DNA of 64,000 nt from an uncultured Oscillospiraceae bacterium. GTDB taxonomy: Bacteria > Bacillota > Clostridia > Oscillospirales > Oscillospiraceae. The stretch is from assembly GCA_910583885.1 (NCBI GenBank), contig CAJUAC010000008.1:1-64000 (forward strand). Reading direction: 5' to 3'. A model generated the notes under the pieces. The model was not told the DNA's origin. It worked only from the letters and a program-made list of their open reading frames with translations, and ran no database searches. Each line of letters opens with the position of its first letter. Positions within the stretch are counted from its first letter, which is position 1. This document shows positions 36,625 through 44,881 of the stretch, in pieces. The position numbers were made by a program, and so were the translations under genes.

Positions 36625-36780
36625 AGCCTTCTGGCAAAAATTCATCAAATATTCATTCATTTCCCCTTCTGTTTGATATAATATCCGAAAGACAGTGGCC
36701 CTTTGGGGTATTGCCCCGGCTGCGGATACAGGTTCCCGCCAAAGGAAGGGTAAAAAAACGGACAATTTATCAAATTTTTC

Positions 36781-36809
36781 TTGACATTCCACCGGATGGA
36801 TGGTTTATA
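36781..36809 (+). promoter_or_regulatory. Promoter of the efflux operon
   Basis: A consensus TTGACA (36781-36786), 17 bases, then TTTATA (36804-36809). The start site would be near 36816, giving an unusually long ~150-base leader before the adaptor gene, with a GGGAGGT ribosome site at its end. Confidence 0.65.
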
Positions 36810-36967
36810 TTGCCCTCATCAGGTCGGGAAATATCCACATGCCTGGCGCATATCCTTATTGGACAGCCCGTTGCGCCGGGCCGCGGTTCCAGCCAGTTAA
36901 GGCTGTGTTGAGATTTGCCCGCTAAGATATGCTTGTCTAAAACAAACAGGACTGGGAGGTATCGTTC

Positions 36968-39040
36968 ATGCTGCAATTCAGGAAAAAAAATGACGGCGCC
37001 GGGGCAGCTGTGAAAAAGCCGCTGAAAGCACGGCTGGCTGGGAAAGGGAAGCTGATCGCCGGGGTGTGCCTGGCGGTGGTAGTTGCCGCCTTTTTCCTAT
37101 TCCGCAAGGACGCGCGGGCCGGTTCGGCAGTGCTGGACCTCTCCGGCACCACTGTGCTCCAATATATGGACATGGAGGACAGCATCTCTGCCACCGGAAC
37201 CGTGGAGAGCGCCCAGAGCATGATGGTCTATTCCACCATGGCCTACACAGTCCAGGACGTGCTGGTGGAGGTAGGCGACTACGTGGAGGAGGGCCAGCTC
37301 CTGGCCCAGCTGGATGGGCAGAATATCCTGGACTCTATTGAGAGCCAGGAGGCCAGCCTCAGCGCCTCCAGCGGCACCAGTGCCGCCTCCATCGCCGCAG
37401 CCAAGGACAACTACGAGCAGTATAAGGCGGCGCTGGAGGGTGGGCTCAACAGCAGCATCCTCAGCGCGGAGAGCGCCGTTACCAACGCCTATAACAGCTA
37501 TACCTCCGCAGTCAATACATACGAGCGCTACAAGGAGGGGCTGGATGCCGGGGAGAATACCACCCTTCTCAACCAGGAGGCGTCCCTGCGCAGCGCCCGC
37601 ACCGCCCTGGAGAGCGCCCAGGAGACCTACAACAACACCCAGGAGGATCTTTACGACGCAGAGGGCGACATCCGCGATGCCCAGGATGACTTGGCGGATG
37701 CAGAGGACGGCCTGGCGGACCTGGAGGACGATTTGGCGGATGCAGAGGACCGTCTGGACCGCTGCCAGTGGGAGCTTGACCGGATGGGCAGCGGGGACTA
37801 CACTGCCCGCATCACCCAGCTGAAAAACACCATCACCACCCTGACTGCCCAGCTGGAGGGGGAGGCGGATCCCGCCGTGCTGGCCCAGCTCCAGCAGCAG
37901 ATCGCCGCTGCCCAGTCGGAGCTGGAGCAGCTCTCCAACGCCGCCAGCCGCCAGGCGGCCCTGGCCCAGGAGGCCACGCAGCTGAGCACCGCCGTGGCCC
38001 AGCTGGAGGGGAAGGTCGCCAGCGCGGAGGCTGCCGTCTCTGCGGCGGAGGCCAAGGTAGACCAGGCCATCGCCGCCCGGGATACCTACCAGCGGCAGCT
38101 GGCCACCACAGAGCGGACCATCGAGAATGCCACGGAGACCTACGCCGCCGCCATCGTCCAGTACAATGCCGCCGTCACCAGCGTGGACAACGCCCTGGCC
38201 GACTACGCTACCGCTGTGGAGACGGCCTACAGCGCCTATCAGACTGCCCAGGCCAACCTGCAAGCGGCCAATGTCTCCGCCCAGAACCAGCTGGAGTCCT
38301 ACCGCAACAACCTCAACAGCGCCTACGCCAGCGCCAACAAGGCCGTCAGCGAGACGAGCCTGCGCCAGCTGCGGGCGGACCTGGACAGCACGGAGATCAC
38401 CGCGCCCACTGCCGGGACGGTAACAGCCGTATACGCAGAGGTGGGCTCCTCCGGCTCCGGCCTCCTGTTCGTGATCGAAGATGTGAACGATTTGGTGGTG
38501 GCGACCAGCGTGAAGGAGTACGACGTGGGTTCTGTGCAGGAGGGGATGAAGGCCATTGTCAGCGCCGATGCGGTAAAGGGGAAAGAGATCGAGGGGGTCG
38601 TCACCAGCATTGCCCCCACGGCCAACAAAACCAAGCAGGGCCTTACCGACACCAGCGGCGACGCAGTTTTTGCCGCTGAGGTGAAGATCACCACCCAGGA
38701 CTCCGGCCTGAAGATCGGCATGGAGGCCCAGCTGGACTACATCATCGCCCAGCAGGAACGGGTACTGGCTGTGCCCTACTATGCAGTCTACCAGAACGTC
38801 AGTGGACAGGACTGTATCATCGGGGTGCTGGAGCAGGAGGATGGGACCTACCTGCTCACGGAGATCCCCGTCACCACCGGCATGGACGACGACTTGGACA
38901 TTGTTGTTTCCGGGGAGGGTGTGTCGGAGGGCCTGCGGGTCGTCACGGAGGCGGACGAGTACCGCCATCTGCTGGGCCAGTCCCTGCCTTCCGGGAAAAA
39001 ACCGACCGGCATGGACGTCATGATGGCAGGTGGCATGTGA
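36968..39040 (+). CDS. HlyD/MacA-family membrane fusion (adaptor) protein with long coiled coil
   Basis: This 690-residue protein is the adaptor of a MacAB-like ABC efflux system. One membrane anchor lies at residues ~20-40. A lipoyl half (VLVEVGDYVEEGQLLAQLDGQ near 97) is followed by about 330 residues of alanine/glutamine/glutamate-rich coiled coil, including repeats such as LADAEDGLADLEDDLADAEDRLD near 245. The second lipoyl half (ITAPTAGTVTAVYAEVGSSG near 480) and beta-barrel domains end the protein. Typical Gram-positive adaptors are 350-450 residues; the extra length is all coiled coil. The next two genes encode the ATPase (one-base overlap) and the permease. The substrate may be a peptide or drug. 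Confidence 0.88.
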   Translation: MLQFRKKNDGAGAAVKKPLKARLAGKGKLIAGVCLAVVVAAFFLFRKDARAGSAVLDLSGTTVLQYMDMEDSISATGTVESAQSMMVYSTMAYTVQDVLVEVGDYVEEGQLLAQLDGQNILDSIESQEASLSASSGTSAASIAAAKDNYEQYKAALEGGLNSSILSAESAVTNAYNSYTSAVNTYERYKEGLDAGENTTLLNQEASLRSARTALESAQETYNNTQEDLYDAEGDIRDAQDDLADAEDGLADLEDDLADAEDRLDRCQWELDRMGSGDYTARITQLKNTITTLTAQLEGEADPAVLAQLQQQIAAAQSELEQLSNAASRQAALAQEATQLSTAVAQLEGKVASAEAAVSAAEAKVDQAIAARDTYQRQLATTERTIENATETYAAAIVQYNAAVTSVDNALADYATAVETAYSAYQTAQANLQAANVSAQNQLESYRNNLNSAYASANKAVSETSLRQLRADLDSTEITAPTAGTVTAVYAEVGSSGSGLLFVIEDVNDLVVATSVKEYDVGSVQEGMKAIVSADAVKGKEIEGVVTSIAPTANKTKQGLTDTSGDAVFAAEVKITTQDSGLKIGMEAQLDYIIAQQERVLAVPYYAVYQNVSGQDCIIGVLEQEDGTYLLTEIPVTTGMDDDLDIVVSGEGVSEGLRVVTEADEYRHLLGQSLPSGKKPTGMDVMMAGGM

Positions 39041-39744
39041 TGGGGGAGACACGCAGCCTCATCGAGATGCGGGGGATTATCAAGCGCTTCTACGTGGGCC
39101 AGCCCCACGAGCTGGAGATCCTCCACGGCATTGACCTGGATGTCCGGGAGGGGGAATTTGTCGCCATTGTCGGCGCATCAGGCTCCGGCAAGTCCACGCT
39201 GATGAATGTCATCGGCGTATTGGACCGGCCCACCCTGGGCAGTTACCTCCTGGATGGGACAGTAGTGGAGAACGCGGCAGACGCAGAGCTCTCCTCCATC
39301 CGCAACCGGAAAATCGGCTTTGTGTTCCAGAATTTCAACCTGATCTCCCGTACCAGCGCCCTGAAAAATGTGGAGCTGCCCATGATGTACGCCGGGGTCC
39401 CCCAGCGCCAGCGGACAGAGCGGGCCAAGGAGCTGCTGGAGATGGTGGGCATGGCAGACCGGATGGCCCACCAGCCCAGTGAGCTCTCCGGCGGCCAGAA
39501 GCAGCGGGTAGCCATTGCCCGGGCCATGGCCAATGACCCGGCCATCATCCTGGCCGACGAGCCTACCGGCGCGCTGGACAGCAAGACTGGCCGCCTGGTC
39601 ATGGACCTGTTCCACCAGCTCAACCAGGAGCAGGGGAAAACCATCGTCTTCATCACCCATAACCGGGAGCTGGCGGAGGAGACAGGACGGATGCTGACCA
39701 TGCGGGATGGCCTGCTCTACCATGAGGACGAAGGGGGTGATTGA
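39040..39744 (+). CDS. MacB-like ABC transporter ATP-binding protein
   Basis: This 234-residue ATPase has Walker A GASGSGKST near residue 42, the Q-loop FVFQNFNLI near 90, the signature LSGGQKQRVAIARA near 145 and Walker B PAIILADEPTGALD near 165, a pattern typical of the LolD/MacB/FtsE group. The ATG at 39040 overlaps the adaptor stop (TGATG); a GTG three bases earlier is a possible alternative. It energises the adaptor/permease pair on either side. Confidence 0.93.
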   Translation: MGETRSLIEMRGIIKRFYVGQPHELEILHGIDLDVREGEFVAIVGASGSGKSTLMNVIGVLDRPTLGSYLLDGTVVENAADAELSSIRNRKIGFVFQNFNLISRTSALKNVELPMMYAGVPQRQRTERAKELLEMVGMADRMAHQPSELSGGQKQRVAIARAMANDPAIILADEPTGALDSKTGRLVMDLFHQLNQEQGKTIVFITHNRELAEETGRMLTMRDGLLYHEDEGGD

Positions 39745-39747
39745 CCA

Positions 39748-41019
39748 GTGGGTTTTTTAGAGAGTATGCGCCTTTCCTTTGAGGGCCTGCGCTCCAATAA
39801 AATGCGCTCCCTGCTGACCATGCTGGGTATCATCATCGGGATTGCCGCCGTTATCGGCATCCTCACTGTAGGCGATGGCCTGTCCAGCTCCATCACCGGG
39901 ACCATGAGCGGCATGGGGGCCTCCACCATCTCCATCTCCCTGCGGGAGAAGGAGTCGGACATCCCCATGGCTGGGATGATGGGCGTGATGAGTACGCCTG
40001 ATGACGGGGATCTGATCTCGGAGGAGATGATCCTGGAGATGCAGAAGCGGTACGCGGACGACATTTCCGCCATCAGCCTCTCGGAGAGTGCCGGCAGCGG
40101 CCGGGCCAAGGATGGGCGGCTCTATGCCAATGTAAGCATCACCGGCGTTAACAACGGCTACTTTACCGCCGAGGATATGGATCTGCTGGCCGGGCGCTTC
40201 CTGGAGGACCGGGATGACGAGGGGGGCCGGATGGTCTGTGTGGCCAGCGACAAGCTGGTGGGCAACATGTTCGGCGGCGACCTCCAGGCGGCCCTGGGGA
40301 GCGAGATCTCTGTGGAGGCTGGCGCAGACCGGCTGCGTCTGCGGATTGTAGGGGTCTACAAGTATGAGGCGTCAGCTTTCTTCATCTACACCGGTTCGGA
40401 CCGGGATCTCTCCACCGCCCTCTACATCCCCCTTTCCGTTGCCAAACGGCTGAGCGGCAGCGGGGATGGCTTTTCCAACATCACCGTACTGGCCCGCGCG
40501 GACGCGGACAGCGCGTCCGTGGCAGCCCGGCTGGAGGACTTCCTGGGCCGCTACTACCGGCGCAACGATGACTACACCATCTCCGCCACCAGTATGGAGA
40601 GCATCATTGCCTCGGTCAACGACATGATGGGCACCCTCTCCATCGCCATTGCCGTTATCGCGGCCATCTCCCTGCTGGTAGGCGGCATCGGCGTGATGAA
40701 CATCATGCTGGTCTCTGTGACTGAGCGTACCCGGGAGATCGGTACACGCAAGGCCCTGGGCGCCACCAACGCCAACATCCAGATGCAGTTCGTGGTAGAG
40801 AGCGCCATGATCTGCCTGGTGGGCGGCATGATTGGGATCATCCTGGGCGCGGCGTTTGGGTATCTTGGCAGCACGCTGCTGGGGGTGCCTACCCTGCCCG
40901 ATCTGGGCAGCGTTGCGCTGGCGGTTGGGTTTTCCCTGGCTGTAGGGATCTTCTTCGGGTACTACCCGGCCAGCAAGGCGGCAAAAATGGATCCCATTGA
41001 GGCGCTGCGGTACGAATAA
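39748..41019 (+). CDS. MacB-like FtsX-domain ABC permease
   Basis: This 423-residue permease has the MacB plan: an N-terminal helix (MRSLLTMLGIIIGIAAVIGILTVG-type sequence, residues ~22-45), an extracellular periplasmic-core-like domain to about residue 280, then three membrane segments ending in KAAKMDPIEALRYE. The short motif TERTREIGTRKALGA near 325 is the FtsX-family coupling region that contacts the ATPase. The start is a GTG at 39748, three bases after the ATPase stop. A strong terminator follows. Confidence 0.92.
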   Translation: MGFLESMRLSFEGLRSNKMRSLLTMLGIIIGIAAVIGILTVGDGLSSSITGTMSGMGASTISISLREKESDIPMAGMMGVMSTPDDGDLISEEMILEMQKRYADDISAISLSESAGSGRAKDGRLYANVSITGVNNGYFTAEDMDLLAGRFLEDRDDEGGRMVCVASDKLVGNMFGGDLQAALGSEISVEAGADRLRLRIVGVYKYEASAFFIYTGSDRDLSTALYIPLSVAKRLSGSGDGFSNITVLARADADSASVAARLEDFLGRYYRRNDDYTISATSMESIIASVNDMMGTLSIAIAVIAAISLLVGGIGVMNIMLVSVTERTREIGTRKALGATNANIQMQFVVESAMICLVGGMIGIILGAAFGYLGSTLLGVPTLPDLGSVALAVGFSLAVGIFFGYYPASKAAKMDPIEALRYE

Positions 41020-41040
41020 AATGTCCAGCAGGAATGGAAA

Positions 41041-41083
41041 AGCTGCCAGGAGAACCCACAGGGCTCTTCTGGCAGCTTTTTTA
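41041..41083 (+). terminator. Terminator of the efflux operon
   Basis: A long stem (AGCTGCCAG 41041-41049 with 41070-41078-region CTGGCAGCT, extended inward by AGA/TCT and CCC/GGG) is followed by six T residues. It begins about 20 bases past the permease stop and runs directly into a repeat element. Confidence 0.85.
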
Positions 41084-41119
41084 GAGCCTGTATTCACAGG
41101 CGGGGAATGCTGGTTCTTA
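41081..41119. repeat. Imperfect palindrome of the AGAACCTGTA repeat family
   Basis: TTAGAGCCTGTATTC (41081-41095) pairs imperfectly with GAATGCTGGTTCTTA (41105-41119). The whole 39-base unit matches the left end of the element at 23029. It overlaps the stop codon of the YesL-like gene (TAA at 41117-41119 on the minus strand), as the 23-kb copy does for its neighbour. Confidence 0.65.
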
Positions 41120-41743
41120 TTCTTCCTCCTGGCCAGCCAGCTCCGGGGCGTATTTTTGAAAGGCCCGTTCAAAGAAGAGGGAGGCCAGCAGCATTGCCAC
41201 AGCCGGCATGAACAGGGCAGGCCACCAGTTGGCGATGCAGAAGGACGCCGTCTCCACCGTCAACAGCACGACCACCACTGTGGAGGGCAGATGCCGCACC
41301 GCCAGCTGGAGGGCTGTGACAAACAGCCCCTTTACGCCGAAGGTGAACCGCCCCAGCAGAGGGAACAGCCAGCAGAGAACCCCTGCCGGCAGGAAAAGGG
41401 CGAAGTGGTAGATAGCAAACAGGAGATCTGCCGTGCCCGTCCCGATGGAGGCGCGCATCACCGTGTACCCGCCCGCCAGCACCGCCCCAGCCGCGCAGCA
41501 CAGGAGCGTGGCCAGCCCCCCTACCTTGAGGTTCCCTGCAAAGGAGCGGAGGTATCCCCCGAACGCGCCGGGTTCCCGGCCGCGGACGTACTTGACCACC
41601 GTATAATAGAGGGCGGCGGTGGCGGGCCCGATGGTGATAAGGGGCAGGCACAGCAGCAGCCACAGGATGGACAGGCCCACCACGTCCACCATCGTGCTCA
41701 GCCAGGCCCACACCCCTTTCTCCGGGTTAAAAAATCCATTCAC
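41117..41743 (-). CDS. YesL/DUF624-like membrane protein
   Basis: This 208-residue protein has about five membrane helices and the DUF624 (YesL) pattern: N-terminal FFNPEKGVWAWLSTMVDVVGLSILWLLLCLPLITIGPATAALYY-type region (residues ~4-48), then VKYVRGREPGAFGGYLRSF. YesL proteins usually lie beside carbohydrate ABC importers; their role is unknown. Here it is 12 bases downstream of an RpiR regulator gene and starts with GTG at 41743 after GAGGA. No transporter for it is adjacent. Confidence 0.8.
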   Translation of the reverse strand: MNGFFNPEKGVWAWLSTMVDVVGLSILWLLLCLPLITIGPATAALYYTVVKYVRGREPGAFGGYLRSFAGNLKVGGLATLLCCAAGAVLAGGYTVMRASIGTGTADLLFAIYHFALFLPAGVLCWLFPLLGRFTFGVKGLFVTALQLAVRHLPSTVVVVLLTVETASFCIANWWPALFMPAVAMLLASLFFERAFQKYAPELAGQEEE

Positions 41744-41755
41744 AGCAGCACATCC

Positions 41756-42616
41756 TCACATCGTCCGCTGGGCCAGCGTCTTGCCTACAGCCCGGCGGCA
41801 GTGCTCCGCCCCCTCCGGATCCCGGCGGACAAATTCACTGAGCAGGACATCCACTACATACAGCTGGGCAATCAGGGCGGCGGTGGATCCGAACTGCATG
41901 GGCTGCTCATTGGGGCCGCACAGCAGCACTGTGTCGGCGTAGGCGCTGGCAGGGGAATTGAGGAACCGTGTGACCAAAATCAGCTTTGCCCCCCGGCTTC
42001 GGATGGTCTCCGCTGCTGCCATTACCTCGTGGGTCGCGCCGGAGTAGGAGAAATAGAGTACAACGTCCTCCGGCGTGAGGGTGGAGAGGATCACCGCCTG
42101 CAAGTGGAAGTCCTGGATGGTCTTGAACTTGGCAGAGGTGGTGGAAAACTGGGCCCAGGCCGCCAGGGACACGATGGAGTGGTTTCCCTGGCCTAAGCAG
42201 ACCACCTGCCGGGCCCCCAGCAGCAGCTCCACCGCCTGGTCAACAGCAGGCTCTGAGAGCATATGGTAGGCCTTGTTCAGGGTATCCTGGGCGGTACGCA
42301 GGACCTTGCCCATTACTGTGCCTGGTGTGTCGTCCGGGAGGATCTCCCCCGCGACAGCCGCCGCCTCCGGATCCGGCCCGGTCATCAGCGACGCCCGGGC
42401 CAGCTCCAGCTTGAAGTCGTTGAAGCCCGCCAGCTTCAGCTTGCGGCAGAACACCGATATGGTGGACACCGCCACCTCGCACACGGCGCTCAGGTCCGTG
42501 ATGCTGATGTACTGGGTCTCCTTCTGGTGCTCAAGCACATAATCGACAATCTTCCGCTCGGATCTGGTAAAATTCTCATACTCCAGCAGCATGAGTGCTA
42601 CGACATTCTTTCCCAC
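41756..42616 (-). CDS. MurR/RpiR-family transcriptional regulator
   Basis: This 286-residue regulator has an N-terminal RpiR helix-turn-helix (FTRSERKIVDYVLEHQ and VCEVAVSTISVFCRKLKLAGFNDFKLELA, residues ~15-75) and a C-terminal SIS sugar-phosphate-binding domain (VCLGQGNHSIVSLAAWAQF near 140 and LYFSYSGATHEVMAAAETIR near 190). Such proteins respond to phosphosugars. The GTG start at 42616 follows GGGGGGAGGAGC. Only the YesL-like gene shares its operon. The phosphosugar theme links it loosely to the organophosphate import locus downstream (inference). Confidence 0.88.
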   Translation of the reverse strand: MGKNVVALMLLEYENFTRSERKIVDYVLEHQKETQYISITDLSAVCEVAVSTISVFCRKLKLAGFNDFKLELARASLMTGPDPEAAAVAGEILPDDTPGTVMGKVLRTAQDTLNKAYHMLSEPAVDQAVELLLGARQVVCLGQGNHSIVSLAAWAQFSTTSAKFKTIQDFHLQAVILSTLTPEDVVLYFSYSGATHEVMAAAETIRSRGAKLILVTRFLNSPASAYADTVLLCGPNEQPMQFGSTAALIAQLYVVDVLLSEFVRRDPEGAEHCRRAVGKTLAQRTM

Positions 42617-42667
42617 AGAGCTCCTCCCCCCGATATGCTGTCACGGCAGTCCCCGCAGCAGCGGTGA

Positions 42668-44182
42668 TTACCCGTTCTGCGCCGCGCCGCCGTGGGGCTT
42701 GAGCACCACATCGTGGTAGCCGCCCTCCACAATGGATGTGGCGGACACCAGTGTCAGGCGGGCGTTCTCCTGGAGCGAGGGGATGGAGGTAACGCCGCAG
42801 TTGCACATGGTGGATTTCACCTTATATAGGCTCTTGGCCACATTGTCCTTGAGGGGCCCGGCGTAGGTGACATAGGAGTCCACGCCCTCCTCGAAGGCCA
42901 GGCCGCTCCCGCCGCCCAAATCGTAGCGCTGCCAGTTCCTGGCCCGGTTGGAGCCCTCCCCCCAGTACTCCTTCATGTACTGGCCGCCTACCAGGACCTT
43001 GTTGGTAGGGCTCTCGTCAAAGCGGGCAAAATAGCGGCCCAGCATGATGAAGTCCGCCCCCATGGCCAGGGCCAGGGTCATGTGGTAGTCGTGGACAATG
43101 CCGCCGTCGGAGCAGATGGGGACATAGATGCCGGTCTCCCGGAAGTATTCGTCCCGGGCGGCGGCCACCTCAATGAGGGCAGTGGCCTGCCCCCGGCCGA
43201 TGCCCTTGGTCTCCCGGGTGATGCAGATGGAGCCGCCGCCAATGCCCACCTTCACAAAGTCCGCACCGGCCTTGGCCAGAAACAGGAACCCGTCCCGGTC
43301 CACCACATTGCCCGCACCAACCTTGACGCGCTCACCGTAGCGCTCCCGGATAAAGGAGAGGGTCTTCTCCTGCCAGCAGGAGTACCCCTCGGAGGAGTCG
43401 ATACACAGCACATCCGCCCCCGCCTCAATGAGGGCTGGAACGCGCTGCTCATAGTCCTTGGTGTTGATGCCTGCGCCCACCATATAGCGCTTGTGGCTGT
43501 CGAGCATTTCGCCGGGGTTCTCCTTGTGCTGCTCGTAGTCCTTGCGGAAGACAAAATAGAGCAGGCGGCCATCGGCACTGACAATGGGCAGGGAGTTGAG
43601 CTTGTGATCCCAGATAATGTCGTTAGCCTCCTTCAGGGAGGTGCCCTCTGGGGCGGTAATCAGGCGGCTGAACGGGGTCATGAAGTCCTCCACACGGGTG
43701 GCGGGATCCATACGGCTGACACGGTAGTCCCGGCTGGTGACGATGCCCAGCAGCCGCCCCTCGTTCGAGCCGTCCTCGGTGATGGCTACAGTGGAATGGC
43801 CGTTGCGTGCCTTCAGCTCCAGTACATCCCGGAGGGTGGCCTGGGGGGAGAGGTTGGAGTCGCTGGTGACAAAGCCGGCCTTGTGCCCCTTGACCCGCGC
43901 TACCATGGCAGCCTCGCTCTCAATGGACTGAGAGCCGTAAATGAAGGACAGCCCGCCCTCCTTGGCCAGGGCGACAGCCAGGGTGTCATTGGACACAGAC
44001 TGCATGATGGCGGACACCAGGGGGATACTCAGGGCGATGGGGCAGTCCTCCTGGCCCTTGCGGTACTTGACCAGAGGGGTGCGCAGGGAGACGTTGGCGG
44101 GGACACAGTCAGGGGAGGTGTAGCCCGGGACCAGCAGGTACTCACTGAAGGTATGGGAAGGTTCGGTATAGTAGAAAGCCAT
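42668..44182 (-). CDS. guaB: IMP dehydrogenase
   Basis: GuaB oxidises IMP to XMP with NAD+, the first step to GMP. The 504-residue protein has the TIM barrel with the catalytic-cysteine loop VGIGGGSICITRETKGIGRGQATAL near residue 315-340, the nucleotide phosphate site CSDGGIVHDYHMTLALAMGADFIMLGRYFA, and two CBS domains inserted near residues 95-215. The loop pattern differs slightly from the usual GPGSICTTR and belongs to the branch found in some Clostridia. The ATG at 44182 follows AAAGGAGAGT. An inverted repeat (44232-44249) lies in its promoter region. Confidence 0.93.
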   Translation of the reverse strand: MAFYYTEPSHTFSEYLLVPGYTSPDCVPANVSLRTPLVKYRKGQEDCPIALSIPLVSAIMQSVSNDTLAVALAKEGGLSFIYGSQSIESEAAMVARVKGHKAGFVTSDSNLSPQATLRDVLELKARNGHSTVAITEDGSNEGRLLGIVTSRDYRVSRMDPATRVEDFMTPFSRLITAPEGTSLKEANDIIWDHKLNSLPIVSADGRLLYFVFRKDYEQHKENPGEMLDSHKRYMVGAGINTKDYEQRVPALIEAGADVLCIDSSEGYSCWQEKTLSFIRERYGERVKVGAGNVVDRDGFLFLAKAGADFVKVGIGGGSICITRETKGIGRGQATALIEVAAARDEYFRETGIYVPICSDGGIVHDYHMTLALAMGADFIMLGRYFARFDESPTNKVLVGGQYMKEYWGEGSNRARNWQRYDLGGGSGLAFEEGVDSYVTYAGPLKDNVAKSLYKVKSTMCNCGVTSIPSLQENARLTLVSATSIVEGGYHDVVLKPHGGAAQNG

Positions 44183-44231
44183 GGCAGGATACTCTCCTTT
44201 ATCTAATGTGACGGGCATTTTTTTGATTAGT

Positions 44232-44249
44232 CATCATGGTATCATGATG
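44232..44249. promoter_or_regulatory. Inverted repeat upstream of guaB (candidate operator)
   Basis: CATCATG (44232-44238), GTAT, CATGATG (44243-44249) is a perfect 7-bp inverted repeat about 50-65 bases ahead of the guaB start. It overlaps a weak minus-strand promoter-like pair (TTTACA then ATACCA). A regulator binding here could control guaB. No known purine-box sequence is evident. Confidence 0.4.
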
Positions 44250-44356
44250 CGCGTAGTTTGTAAAGGTAAAAGTCAGAAAAAAAGGGGATTCCCCGCCCTT
44301 TCCTGCCCTCCGCCTCCTGTCCAGCAGAAAATATCGCAGCTTCTGGCAGATTTTTC

Positions 44357-44384
44357 TTGCAAATGGGGCGGTATGCGGTATAAT
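44357..44384 (+). promoter_or_regulatory. Promoter of the PstA-like gene
   Basis: TTGCAA (44357-44362), 16 bases, then a perfect TATAAT (44379-44384), 48 bases ahead of the ATG. Confidence 0.75.
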
Positions 44385-44431
44385 ATAGGTAGAGATCCTA
44401 GGGATCCATCCTGAAAGAAGAGGTGAGTTGC

Positions 44432-44788
44432 ATGGACAAGGAGAAAAGCAAGAAAAAACTGCTACTGGCGGTCATCCAGGGCGACGACTATCCCGATACC
44501 GTGGACGACTTGAACCGCAGAGGGTTCTTTGCTACGGTTCTCAGCTCCACCGGTGGCTTTTTGAAAAAGCGGAGCATGACACTGATGATTGGTGTGGAAG
44601 AGCATCAGACCCAGGCCGTGCTGGACATTCTCAAAAACTGTGCCGGCCGGCGGCAGCAGATGACGTATTCTAACCTGTCCATGTCGCCGGGAGGCCCGAA
44701 CCCCTCTATCCCCATGATGCCGGTACAGATGAGCGTAGGCGGCGTGGTGGTCTTTATTATGGATCTGGAGGACATACAGAAGTACTAA
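44432..44788 (+). CDS. Cyclic-di-AMP receptor, PstA/DarA family
   Basis: This 118-residue protein matches the PII-like cyclic-di-AMP receptor family (DUF970; PstA, DarA). Features are KKLLLAVIQGDDYPDTVDDLNRRGFFATVLSSTGGFLKKR (residues ~8-48), which contains the ligand-binding threonine/glycine loop, and a C-terminal GGVVVFIMDLEDIQKY strand. In Firmicutes these trimeric proteins sense c-di-AMP, with output partners still unclear. The ATG at 44432 follows AAGAGGTG. It is monocistronic with its own promoter and a hairpin terminator. Confidence 0.9.
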   Translation: MDKEKSKKKLLLAVIQGDDYPDTVDDLNRRGFFATVLSSTGGFLKKRSMTLMIGVEEHQTQAVLDILKNCAGRRQQMTYSNLSMSPGGPNPSIPMMPVQMSVGGVVVFIMDLEDIQKY

Positions 44789-44807
44789 GCGCCTGCCGCT
44801 ATATGGA

Positions 44808-44840
44808 AATGCCCGCCGCCCTGTTGGGACGGCGGGCATT
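44808..44840. terminator. Shared hairpin terminator between convergent genes
   Basis: AATGCCCGCCG (44808-44818) pairs with CGGCGGGCATT (44830-44840), with an inner CCC/GGG. It lies between the PstA-like gene and the convergent ABC ATPase gene. There is no strong T-tail on either strand. Confidence 0.55.
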
Positions 44841-44881
44841 CTGCATGTCAAAAAGCTGCCGGCTGTTTCGAGAGGGCGCCT

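Noticed and set aside
36815..36967. Riboswitch in the long leader of the efflux operon
   Set aside because: Only a weak GCCCG/CGGGC stem is visible and no known riboswitch core was recognised.
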